Of a stretch of 44,060 bases of DNA, positions 14,956 to 23,075 are shown piece after piece. The stretch covers positions 1 through 44,060 of the forward strand of contig JANXYO010000082.1 in NCBI GenBank assembly GCA_025356015.1, written 5' to 3'. How positions within the stretch are numbered: position 1 is the stretch's first letter; each line of letters opens with the position of its first letter. The translations under genes were made by a program, and so were the position numbers. The notes under the pieces were generated by a model. The model searched no databases, was not told where the DNA came from, and saw only the letters and a program-made list of their open reading frames with translations. The stretch comes from Spirochaetaceae bacterium (GTDB lineage: Bacteria > Spirochaetota > Spirochaetia > Treponematales > Rectinemataceae).

Positions 14956-15969
14956 ATGAAGCGGGAGTGCAGGGCCTGGATCCTCCTTGCCATGGTCGTG
15001 GCCCTCGTCACGCTCGGAGCCTGCGCAAGCCGGCCCGAGCCCCTCCTCGCCAAGGAATGGTACGAGCTCGGGAACGCCTGGTTCGACAAGGCCGACTGGA
15101 AGCGCGCGGGGCAGGCCTATTCCAAGGCGATAGCCCTCGATCCCTCCCTGGCAGGGGCTTCCTTCAATATGGCCCGCGCCCTCGCCGAGTCGGGCGACTA
15201 CGATTCCTCGCTCAAGATCCTCGAGTCCATCCTTGCCGAGGATCCCAAAAACCTCCGCATCCTCTCGGCCAGGGCCTATGTGTTTTACAGGAAAGGTGAT
15301 GCCGAGAAGGCACTCGCCGCCTACGGAGAAGTCCTCGCCCTCGATCCCTACGCCCCCGACGCCGTCTACAACTCGGCCCTCCTGCGCGCCGCGGCCGGCG
15401 ACAAGGAGGCCGCGGTTGCCGAGCTCAAGCGCCTGATCTCCGCCCGGAGCGAGGAAACCGGGGCCATCCTCCTTCTGGGACGGCTCCAGGACGAGCTTGG
15501 GTTGGTGGACGAGGCGATCGCCTCCTACCAACAGGTCAGGGCCCTCGGCAAGGCCGACGCCCTCGCCCTCGAGCGTCTCGGCATCCTGTACTCGAAGCAG
15601 AGGCGCTTCAGCGATGCCATCGAGTGCTTCGACGCCGCCACCAAGTCCGACCCCAAGCTGGGCGAGGCCTGGTTCCAGCTCGGGAGGCTCCGGCTCACCG
15701 TCGCCGAGGACAGCGAGGGAGGGCTTTCGGCGCTGAAGAAGGCCCTGGAGACGGGTTTCGCCGACAGGACCGAGGCCGCCGCGCTCATGGACGAGCCTGT
15801 CCTTCCCGAGCGCGAACAGATCCAGGCCCTCCTCGCCGGCAAGGGCCTCTATGGCCCGGCCCCGGCGGCAGCCCGAGGCGCCGCAGGCAGCGGCCCTGCA
15901 GGCACGGGCCCCGCGAGCCCCGCCCCCACCGTCCCCGGTGCGGCCAGCCCGGCCACGCGGGGACCCTAG
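14956..15969 (+). CDS. TPR-repeat lipoprotein
   Basis: A 337-residue protein with a lipoprotein signal peptide (hydrophobic 7-20, lipobox LGAC, lipidated Cys23). Tandem tetratricopeptide repeats span about residues 33-270, each with the W/A-x-x-LG and A-x-x-DP pattern (e.g. AYSKAIALDPSLAGASFN, AYGEVLALDPYAPDAVYN). A low-complexity Ala/Gly/Pro tail follows from about residue 297. It is probably an envelope scaffold for protein-protein contacts; no specific partner can be named. It ends 10 bases before the P-type ATPase start, so the two are probably co-transcribed. Confidence 0.85.
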   Translation: MKRECRAWILLAMVVALVTLGACASRPEPLLAKEWYELGNAWFDKADWKRAGQAYSKAIALDPSLAGASFNMARALAESGDYDSSLKILESILAEDPKNLRILSARAYVFYRKGDAEKALAAYGEVLALDPYAPDAVYNSALLRAAAGDKEAAVAELKRLISARSEETGAILLLGRLQDELGLVDEAIASYQQVRALGKADALALERLGILYSKQRRFSDAIECFDAATKSDPKLGEAWFQLGRLRLTVAEDSEGGLSALKKALETGFADRTEAAALMDEPVLPEREQIQALLAGKGLYGPAPAAARGAAGSGPAGTGPASPAPTVPGAASPATRGP

Positions 15970-15979
15970 GACAGCAGCC

Positions 15980-18538
15980 ATGGCGGGTGCGCAGATGGAA
16001 AACTGGCACGAGAAGACGGCCACCGAGGTCGCCCTTGCCCTGGGAACAGATCCCGAAAAGGGTCTGAGCTCACAGGAGGCGGGACGGCGTCTTTTGAGCC
16101 ACGGCCCAAACCGCATGGCCGAGAAGAAGGGCAAGGGCCTCCTGCGCCGCTTCATCGACCAGTTCGCCGATGCCCTGATCTACATCCTGCTGGCCGCAGC
16201 CCTGGTCTCCGTGCTGCTCGGTGAGATCTCGGACTCGATCATCATCCTCGCCGTCGTCCTCATAAACGCCGTGGTCGGGCTCGTCCAGGAGTCCAAGGCC
16301 GAGAAGGCCATCGCCGCCCTCAAGAAGCTCTCCTCCCCGCGGGCCCCTGTCATGAGGGACGGGATCCAGCGCGAGATCGACACCGAGGCCATTGTCCCCG
16401 GAGACCTTGTGGTCGTTGATGCGGGCAGGATCCTCCCCTGCGACCTTCGCTGGTCCCTCGCGGTAAACCTGAGGGTCGACGAGGCCTCGCTCACCGGCGA
16501 GTCGGTCCCGGTGGAGAAGGACGCGTCACTGGTCGCGGACGAGGCCGCCCCCCTCGGCGACAGGCTCAACATGGGCTACATGTCCACGATCGCCAGCTAT
16601 GGCCGAGGCCACGGGATGGCGGTGGCGACGGGCATGGGCACGGAGCTTGGGCGAATCGCCGCGATGCTCGAGGCCGAGACCCAGGAGCCGACCCCCCTCC
16701 AGAAAAAGCTCGAGACCCTTGGCAAGCGGCTGGGAGCCATCATCCTCGCCCTTTGTGCCCTGCTCTTCGTCCTTGGCCTCGGCGAGGAGCTCCTCCGATC
16801 CGGGGCCATGGCCCGCGGGAGCCTCTTCGAGCTCTTCCTGACCTCGGTCTCCCTCGCCGTCGCGGCGATTCCCGAAGGTCTCCCCGCCATCGTCACCATA
16901 GTCCTCGCCATCGGTGTCCAGCTCATGAGCCGCGAGCAGGCCATCGTGCGCCGTCTTCCCGCTGTGGAGAGCCTCGGCTCGGTGACCATGATCTGCTCGG
17001 ACAAGACCGGCACCCTCACCCGGAACAGGATGGCCGTCGTGGCCTTCTCGGCCGACGGCTCCTCGGGCCCTGCGAGCGGGATCGATCCACCCCATCCCGG
17101 CATGAGGCTCTTCCTCGAGGTCCTGGCCCTCTGCAACGACGCCTCCCTCGGGTCTGTCGGGGATTCATGCGAGGAGCCCCAGGCGACGGGCGACCCCACG
17201 GAGATCGCCCTCCTCGAGCTGGCCAACGCGAACGGGGTCTGCGTCGACGACCTCATCGACGTCGCCCCGAGGGTCGGCGAGCTCCCCTTCGACTCGGCGC
17301 GGAAGATGATGAGCACGTTGAACGCGAGGGGAAGCGAGCGCCTTGTCATGACCAAGGGGGCTGTGGACATCCTCCTTGGCCGCTGCGACAGGATAATGGT
17401 CGGCGGCAGGGAGCTGGCCCTGGACCGCGAGGGGCGCTCGCCGTCCTCGCCGAGGCCGACGCGATGGCTGACCGCGCCCTCCGCGTCCTTGGCGCCTCGT
17501 ACCGACGCCTCGGGCCCGACGAGGAGGCGGGGGGCGCGGGCCTTGAGCAGGGCTTGGTCTTCCTTGGCCTGGTCGGCATGATCGACCCGCCGCGTCTCGA
17601 TGTCCGCGACTCGGTCGCATCCTGCAGGGCCTCGGGCATCGGTGTCGCGATGATAACCGGGGACCACAAGGCGACGGCCTTGGCGATCGCGAGGGAGCTC
17701 GGCATCGCCTCGGAAGAGAGACAGGCGCTCTCGGGTCCCGAGATCGAGCTCCTCGGGGACAGTGAGTTCGCCGGGAGGGTCAGGGAGGTCCGGGTCTTCG
17801 CCAGGGTCTCGCCCGAGCACAAGGTGAGGATAGTCAAGGCCTTTCGCGCCAACGGCCACATCGTGTCGATGACTGGGGACGGGGTGAATGATGCCCCGAG
17901 CCTCAAGGCGGCGGACATCGGCGTCGCCATGGGTATCACAGGCACCGACGTCGCGAAGGGGGCCGCGGACATGATACTCGCTGACGACAACTTCAAGACC
18001 ATGGTCCGCGCGATCGAGGAAGGCCGGAACATCTACGCCAACATCCGCAAGGCCATCCTCTACCTCCTGTCATGCAACGCCGGGGAGATCGCGGCGGTCT
18101 TCTCCGCGGTCCTGGTGGCCGCGCCTGTGCCCCTGCTGCCGATCCACATCCTGTGGGTCAACCTCGTCACCGACACCTTCCCGGCCCTCGCCCTGGGCAT
18201 GGACCCCGGCGATCCGGAGATCATCAAGGAGAGGCCGCGCGACCCGAAGGAGAGCCTCTTCTCCCGGGGCGGGGCCGCTTTCATCGCCCTCAACGGCCTG
18301 CCTGTTCGGCAACAAATGGCTTGCCTGGGCCTTCGCCCTTGGTGCCATCCTCCAGGCCGGGGTCATCGCCATACCCGGCCTCGCCGCCTTCTTCAAGGTC
18401 AGATCCCTCGACGCCGTCTCCTGGGCAATCGTGGTCTGCCTGTCTGCGAGCCTTCTCGCAGTCAACGAGCTCGTCAAGCTGGGAGCCAGACTGGCTGCCA
18501 GGGCCAGGCGGAGCAGGGTGGAACCGGGCCGGCCCTAA
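15980..18538 (+). pseudogene. Calcium-type P-type ATPase, interrupted by two compensating frameshifts
   Basis: A type IIA-like cation pump of about 850 residues. Reading frame one carries the N-terminal cation ATPase domain, the TGES actuator motif, AAIPEGLPA in M4 and the phosphorylation motif CSDKTGTLTRN. The frame breaks at the G-run 17431-17434 (one G too few) and would stop at 17581. The next part (ITGDHK, MTGDGVNDAPSLK, and WVNLVTDTFPALALGMDPGD of M6, typical of Ca2+ pumps) is one frame off. A second shift near 18298-18304 (one base too many) restores the first frame for the last membrane helices, ending at TAA 18538. All catalytic motifs are intact, so this is either very recent decay or sequence error. 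Start ATG 15980 has AGGA eight bases upstream. Confidence 0.8.
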
Positions 18539-18596
18539 ATATGGGGGGCCGAAGGTATGGCCCTGCCCGGCCGCGGCGGTGTATCGTGCTCGGCGT

Positions 18597-19448
18597 ATGG
18601 ACACAGCCGATTTGATCTTCCTCTTCGAAGGCCAGGACATCCTCCTAAAGACCGGCTCCGGCGCTTCCGCCGAGCCCTCGGTCCCGTCCCCGATCGCCGA
18701 CGCCCTCCCCGCCGTCCTTTCCCGCCGCTTTTCCCGCGGCGGCCGTGGCTACGAGGCCCGCCTCCTCGACGAGGCGGGGGCCAAGGCGGCCCAGGGCCTG
18801 GGCCTCGAACGCGTCCCGGTGCGCCAGGTGATCGGCAGCTTCGAGACCGAGGCCATGCGGCCGGCCCTCACCGGTCTCGCCCTCATTCACTGGCTCTCCG
18901 GCGCCCAGCGCTGCGGGGCCTGCGGCAGCCCTCTCATCGATTCCAAGCCCGGGGCCGGGGGCGCCGGCGCGGCCGAGGGCACCTCTCCCGCCGCCGGGCA
19001 CGCGGCCGAGGGCGGGGGAAGCCGGGTCTGCCCAGCCTGCGGCAGGGAGCACTTCCCCCGCATCTCCCCCGCCGTGATCGTCCTCGTACGCAAGGGGGGC
19101 GAGGCCCTGCTTGCGCGCAACGCGCGCTTCCCGCCCGACCGCTTCGGTCTCCTCGCCGGCTTTGTCGAGCCGGGCGAGACCCTCGAGGAGGCTGCCATCA
19201 GGGAGGTCAGGGAGGAGTCGGGCATAGAGATCAGTGACCTCCGGTACGTGCGCTCCCAGCCCTGGCCCTTCCCTGACTCCCTCATGGTCGCCTTCACCGC
19301 CCAATGGTCGGGCGGAGAGGCGAGGGCCGACGGGGAGGAGATCGTGGAGCTTCGCTGGTGCAGGCCTGACAGCCTTCCCGGCATTCCTCCTCCGGGCAGC
19401 GTCGCCCGTGCGCTTATCGACGAATTCGTGAAGGGAGCCCAATCATGA
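18597..19448 (+). CDS. nudC: NAD(H) pyrophosphatase NudC
   Basis: Hydrolyses NADH/NAD+ to NMN(H) and AMP and removes NAD caps from RNA. The C-terminal Nudix box is complete (GFVEPGETLEEAAIREVREE), followed by the NudC signature SQPWPFPDSLM. The zinc ribbon CGACG ... CPACG is present, but a Gly/Ala-rich insertion of about 30 residues separates the two Cys pairs. At 283 residues it is slightly longer than the E. coli enzyme (257). No Shine-Dalgarno sequence is seen; a TATCGT hexamer ends nine bases before ATG 18597. Its stop overlaps the following lipoprotein start (ATGA). Confidence 0.9.
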   Translation: MDTADLIFLFEGQDILLKTGSGASAEPSVPSPIADALPAVLSRRFSRGGRGYEARLLDEAGAKAAQGLGLERVPVRQVIGSFETEAMRPALTGLALIHWLSGAQRCGACGSPLIDSKPGAGGAGAAEGTSPAAGHAAEGGGSRVCPACGREHFPRISPAVIVLVRKGGEALLARNARFPPDRFGLLAGFVEPGETLEEAAIREVREESGIEISDLRYVRSQPWPFPDSLMVAFTAQWSGGEARADGEEIVELRWCRPDSLPGIPPPGSVARALIDEFVKGAQS

Positions 19449-20089
19449 GTATCCGCGTGTCGGCCGTCGCCCTCCTCTGCCTAGGCCTCTCCGCCTGCGG
19501 CAGCCTGCCCTCGAGCTCCCCCCAGGCCGCGAAGAGTGTATCCGCCCTGAGCGAAGGCCAGCTCCAGGAGGCCTACATCGCCAGGCGGGACGAGGGCCGG
19601 AGGCTCCTCGAGTCGAAGCGCTTTGGTCCCGCCCTCGACTCTTTCCTCGCGGCCTTGAGGATCAGGCCGGCCTCGAGCGACGCCCTCCTGGGCATCGGCC
19701 GCTCATATGCGGGCCTCGAGTACTACGAGAAGGCGAAGGAGTACTTCGACCACTACCTGGAGATCGAGAAGGACCGCGACAGCGCGGTCTACTACTCTAT
19801 AGCCCTCGTCTATGGCGACAAGCTCTTCCTGGGCGAGGCCGCGGTCAGGCTCCTCACCAAGGCGATCGAAGCGGCGACGGCGAAGGCTCCGGTCAACGGC
19901 GACCAGGGCCTCCTCGCGATCTCCTTCTACCAGCGCGCCCAATTCCTCCAGCGCCTCGGCAAGCGCGACGATGCCGTCTCGGACTATGGCCGCGCCCTTG
20001 ATATCGCCCAACGCGGCAAGGATACGAGGCTCGTCGTCCTGTGCAAGGATGCCCTTGGCCGGCTCGCGGCCCAGAGCCCGGCCCCCTAG
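19445..20089 (+). CDS. Small TPR-repeat lipoprotein
   Basis: A 214-residue protein with a lipoprotein signal peptide (lipobox LSAC, Cys18) and about three tetratricopeptide repeats. Recognisable parts are ALDSFLAALRIRPASSDALL, AKEYFDHYLEIEKDRDSAVY and AVSDYGRALDIAQ. It is translationally coupled to nudC through a four-base overlap. Function is unknown; like the lipoprotein at 14956 it is likely an envelope scaffold. It ends 19 bases before the convergent Crp/Fnr gene. Confidence 0.82.
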   Translation: MSIRVSAVALLCLGLSACGSLPSSSPQAAKSVSALSEGQLQEAYIARRDEGRRLLESKRFGPALDSFLAALRIRPASSDALLGIGRSYAGLEYYEKAKEYFDHYLEIEKDRDSAVYYSIALVYGDKLFLGEAAVRLLTKAIEAATAKAPVNGDQGLLAISFYQRAQFLQRLGKRDDAVSDYGRALDIAQRGKDTRLVVLCKDALGRLAAQSPAP

Positions 20090-20108
20090 GAGACGCGAGG
20101 GAGCGCGG

Positions 20109-20831
20109 CTAGTGGCTGCGCAGGGAGCGCAGGCCAGGCTCGTCGAGGATCTCGATGCTCCTGCCCTGGACCCTTATGAGGCCGCGGCGCTCGAGCTCGC
20201 CAAGTTCCCGCGAGAGGCTCGGCCTCGCGACCCCGAAGAGGGAGGCGAGGCGCTCCTTGGAGGCCTCGAGGTGGATAGTGGAGATGGCCCCGAGCCCCTG
20301 GCCGCCGGCCTGGGCTCCCGAGGCCCGGGCGAGGCCGAGCCTGCGGAGTATCCAGTCGGCCAGCCTCTCCCTGAGGCTCGCGAACTGGATGGCGCGCAGC
20401 TTTTCGGCGAGGCTGGCGAGGCGGCCTCCCATGTCGGAGAGCAGGGCTTCGAGCAGGGGAAGGAAGCGGGTGCAGAGCGAGAGGAGGCTGGAGCGGGGGA
20501 TGGCGACGAGACGGCCAGCCTTCCTTGCGACGACGGTCACGGGGAGGATGGCTCCCGGGGCGAAGAGCACGGCCGTGGCGACGGCCCCGGGGGCGGCTAT
20601 GGTCTCGACGAGGAAGCTCTTGCCTTCGTCGTTGGTCATCTCGGCCCCCACTTCGCCCTCGAGGAGGACGAGGAGCTCGGTGTATGCCGAGCCGGCGAAG
20701 AGCAGGACGGCGCCGGCATCGAAGGACTGGATGCGGTGGGGGAGGGAAGTGAGGGCGAGCGAGAGCTCCCTCACGTCGATGCTGGAGAACAGGGGCGCCG
20801 AGGCCAGGAGGGCGAGGTCGCGGGATTCCAT
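20109..20831 (-). CDS. Crp/Fnr-family transcriptional regulator
   Basis: 240 residues: an N-terminal cyclic-nucleotide-binding-like beta barrel (about 10-120), a dimerisation helix, and a C-terminal helix-turn-helix (SKERLASLFGVARPSLSRELGELERRGLI). The barrel lacks the RxAxx cAMP-binding arginine pattern and has no N-terminal Cys cluster of Fnr, so the signal is unknown; it resembles the CooA/Dnr-like branch only in general layout. No Shine-Dalgarno sequence is seen. A weak -35/-10 pair (TTACCC at 20870-20865, CATAGT at 20847-20842, 17-base spacer) ends ten bases before ATG 20831, so a near-leaderless mRNA is possible. Confidence 0.88.
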   Translation of the reverse strand: MESRDLALLASAPLFSSIDVRELSLALTSLPHRIQSFDAGAVLLFAGSAYTELLVLLEGEVGAEMTNDEGKSFLVETIAAPGAVATAVLFAPGAILPVTVVARKAGRLVAIPRSSLLSLCTRFLPLLEALLSDMGGRLASLAEKLRAIQFASLRERLADWILRRLGLARASGAQAGGQGLGAISTIHLEASKERLASLFGVARPSLSRELGELERRGLIRVQGRSIEILDEPGLRSLRSH

Positions 20832-20884
20832 GATGGGGATGACTATGCCCCGGCCCAGAGGGTCGGGTAAAGAGGAGGCGGCAG

Positions 20885-21166
20885 GTGAAGCGTTTCGGCA
20901 TCGTGGCCCTCGTCCCGCCCGAGGCGGCCCGGAAAAGGATGAACAGCATCATATTCGAGGAGCTCTGCAGGGGCCGCTTCCTCGCGGGATCGATCCTTGA
21001 GCTCTCCGGGATGATCGAGGCAATGAGGGACGAGGGGATCGAGGGGGCAATCCTGGGCTGCACCGAGCTCCCCCTCGTCATCAAGAGCGGATCCCTGGGC
21101 ATCCCCTCCTGGGATACCCTCGGCCTCCACGCCGCCGCCGCTGTCGATTTCATACTCGGGGACTAA
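20885..21166 (+). pseudogene. C-terminal half of an aspartate/glutamate racemase
   Basis: The 93 residues align by eye with the second half of aspartate racemase (YgeA-like). They include the segment with IIFEELCRGRF, the second catalytic cysteine motif GAILGCTELPLVIK and the closing DTLGLHAAAAVDFIL. The N-terminal ~140 residues with the first catalytic cysteine are missing; upstream sequence in all three frames to the divergent Crp start shows no racemase motif. Half the active site is absent, so racemase activity is not expected. A strong AGGAGG lies six bases before GTG 20885, so the fragment may still be translated. Confidence 0.7.
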
Positions 21167-21281
21167 AGGCCGCGGGCGCGGCGGGGACCTTAAGGCTCCC
21201 TTCCCCCGACCCGAGGAATGCGGTCATTTCCCGATCATGACGAATTTTATTCTGTAATATCGCAAATATGCCAAAAAATAT

Positions 21282-21310
21282 TTGACTATCTCGTGAAAAT
21301 TCAGAATACT
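21282..21310 (+). promoter_or_regulatory. Promoter of the Lrp/AsnC gene (predicted leaderless start)
   Basis: TTGACT (21282-21287), 17-base spacer, AATACT (21305-21310), six bases to ATG 21317. The promoter sits in a conspicuously AT-rich patch (21240-21316) in otherwise GC-rich DNA, which may also hold binding sites for the regulator. There is no Shine-Dalgarno sequence. Confidence 0.6.
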
Positions 21311-21316
21311 ATTCGT

Positions 21317-21805
21317 ATGATAGACCAGATAGACAGGAAGCTGCTCGGACTCCTGCAGGGAGACGCCAGGCTTTCCAACGCCGAGCTCGCCGAGGCCGTG
21401 GGCCTGACGGTTTCCTCGGTCCACGAGCGGGTGAAGAAGCTCGAGAAGAAGGGCATCATCACCGGCTATGTCGCGACGGTCGATGCCGAGAAGCTTGGAA
21501 AGCCCCTGCTCGCCTTCATCAGGGCGACCATCGAGGCCGAGGACCACGAGGGAGTGGCCAGCGCCCACGACAGGATCCTCGAGGCCTGCGCTGCCGAGAC
21601 CGACATCCTCGAGTGCCACAATGTCGCCGGGGAGGACTGCTTCATCATCAAGGTCAGGGCCGAGAGCCCCAAGGACCTCGAGCGCATCCTCCAGACGGTC
21701 CGCTCCTCGATGAAGAGCTCCCGATCGGTCACCAACATCGTCTTGTCCACATACAAGGAATCGACAAGGGTAGAGCCGGCCCCGCCGGAGCTCCCCGAGG
21801 CCTAG
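21317..21805 (+). CDS. Lrp/AsnC-family transcriptional regulator
   Basis: A 162-residue feast/famine regulator. It opens MIDQIDRKLLGLLQGDARLS, has the helix-turn-helix NAELAEAVGLTVSSVHERVK, then the RAM ligand-binding domain from about residue 65 with GEDCFIIKV. Members sense amino acids and form octamers or dimers. The in-frame ATG at 21218 would extend the protein by 33 residues across the AT-rich promoter and is rejected. It lies upstream of and in the same direction as the DUF2917 and transporter genes (33-base gap), so it may control them. Confidence 0.92.
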   Translation: MIDQIDRKLLGLLQGDARLSNAELAEAVGLTVSSVHERVKKLEKKGIITGYVATVDAEKLGKPLLAFIRATIEAEDHEGVASAHDRILEACAAETDILECHNVAGEDCFIIKVRAESPKDLERILQTVRSSMKSSRSVTNIVLSTYKESTRVEPAPPELPEA

Positions 21806-21838
21806 AGCAGATCTCGTTTCCAGGGAGGTCCTAAAGCC

Positions 21839-22120
21839 ATGAGCAGTGCCACGATCAGTCTCAGTTTCAACGACTTCGCGCGGACCGCAGACAGCGGCGA
21901 GCCTTTGCATACCCTGCGCATCGCCCTGCTGTACGGTGAGCAGCTCCGCATCCCCAGCTCCTCAGAATGGCTGCGCATCCTCGCGGGGAAGGCCTGGGTG
22001 AGCTTCGCCGGTGAGGACCATGTCCTGGAAGAGGGCGAGGAGCTCAGGTTGCCCAGGGCGAAAGGAGGGGCGGTCATATCCCCCCTCGGCCGCGGCTCAC
22101 TTTTCTTCGAAGTCAAATGA
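21839..22120 (+). CDS. DUF2917-domain protein
   Basis: A 93-residue protein with a small beta-rich domain like DUF2917 (LRIPSSSEWLRILAGKAWVSF, then EDHVLEEGEELRLP). The family is uncharacterised; the fold resembles a short cupin-like barrel. GGGAGG stands ten bases before ATG 21839. It sits between the Lrp/AsnC gene and a DMT transporter, all on the plus strand with short gaps, so the three may be one transcription unit. Confidence 0.65.
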   Translation: MSSATISLSFNDFARTADSGEPLHTLRIALLYGEQLRIPSSSEWLRILAGKAWVSFAGEDHVLEEGEELRLPRAKGGAVISPLGRGSLFFEVK

Positions 22121-22145
22121 TCAACACAAACAACATGGAGCAGCA

Positions 22146-23075
22146 ATGAGCATCGTGAACCTCGGAGCCGTCGCCGCCCTGGCGACGGCCATGTCCTGGA
22201 CAATCACCGCGATCGCCTTCGAATACGCCGGCAAGCGCATCGGCGCCTTCGCCCTCAACTTCCTCAGGCTTGTCCTGGGCATGGTCTTCCTCGGCCTCTA
22301 CTGCCTCGCCACGCGGGGCTCCTTCTTTCCCCTCGACGCTCCGCCTTCGGCCTGGCTCTGGCTCTCCGCCTCGGGCATCGTGGGACTCGTCATCGGCGAC
22401 CTCCTGCTCTTCCAGGCCTTCATCGACATAGGCTCGAGGCTCTCGATGCTCCTTTACGCGAGCGCCCCCGCCCTCACCGCCGTCCTCGGCTTTGGCATCC
22501 TGGGCGAGCGCCTGGCCGGCCTCGCCCTCCTGGGCATGGCCCTCACCCTCGCTGGCATATGCATCGTCGTGCTTGGGCGCGGCGGGGCCGCTCTCGCCGC
22601 GAACTGCCCCGATGGGAAGCAGGACTGCGTGCCCAGGGCGAAGCGGATCAGGGGCCTGCTGTGCGCCCTCGGCGGAGCCCTCGGCCAGGCCGGCGGCCTC
22701 ATGCTGAGCAAGGTCGGGGCGGGCAGCATGGACCCCTTCGCGGGCACTCAGATCAGGGTGAGCACGGCAGTCCTCGGCTTCGGGATCATCCTCCTGGCCT
22801 CGGGGGCATGGAAGGGCACCTTCCGCGCGCTCAAGGACAGGAAGGCCCTCGGGAGCCTGGTGCTCGGCTCCTTTTTCGGACCCTTCCTGGGCATATCCTT
22901 GAGCCTCCTGGCTGTCCAGTCGACCAAGCTCGGGGTGGCGGCGACGATCATGTCGATCATCCCGATCCTGATCATCGCTCCCTCGGCCTTCTTCTACAAG
23001 GAACGTGTCGGCGCGAGGGATGTCCTGGGCTCGGTCGTGGCCGTCGCCGGAGTCTTCGTCCTCTTCATGGCTTAG
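22146..23075 (+). CDS. EamA/DMT-superfamily transporter
   Basis: A 309-residue inner-membrane protein with ten predicted hydrophobic segments in two EamA repeats. Segments such as LATAMSWTITAIAFEYAGKR and the second-half GALGQAGGLMLSKVG mark the repeat starts. A hydrophilic loop with Cys-rich NCPDGKQDCVPRAKR separates the halves. The substrate is unknown (the superfamily exports amino acids, metabolites or nucleotide sugars). ATG 22146 has GGAG five bases upstream; the longer frame upstream is rejected because it overlaps the DUF2917 gene. The 3' end overlaps the convergent plsC-like gene by 11 bases. Confidence 0.88.
   Translation: MSIVNLGAVAALATAMSWTITAIAFEYAGKRIGAFALNFLRLVLGMVFLGLYCLATRGSFFPLDAPPSAWLWLSASGIVGLVIGDLLLFQAFIDIGSRLSMLLYASAPALTAVLGFGILGERLAGLALLGMALTLAGICIVVLGRGGAALAANCPDGKQDCVPRAKRIRGLLCALGGALGQAGGLMLSKVGAGSMDPFAGTQIRVSTAVLGFGIILLASGAWKGTFRALKDRKALGSLVLGSFFGPFLGISLSLLAVQSTKLGVAATIMSIIPILIIAPSAFFYKERVGARDVLGSVVAVAGVFVLFMA

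Noticed and set aside
16753-18615. Plus-strand 620-codon frame as a separate gene
   Set aside because: Its first third is Arg/His/Pro-rich noise; the useful part is the frameshifted middle of the P-type ATPase.
21218-21316. Upstream ATG 21218 as start of the Lrp/AsnC gene
   Set aside because: The 33 added residues cover an AT-rich promoter and do not resemble the family N-terminus.
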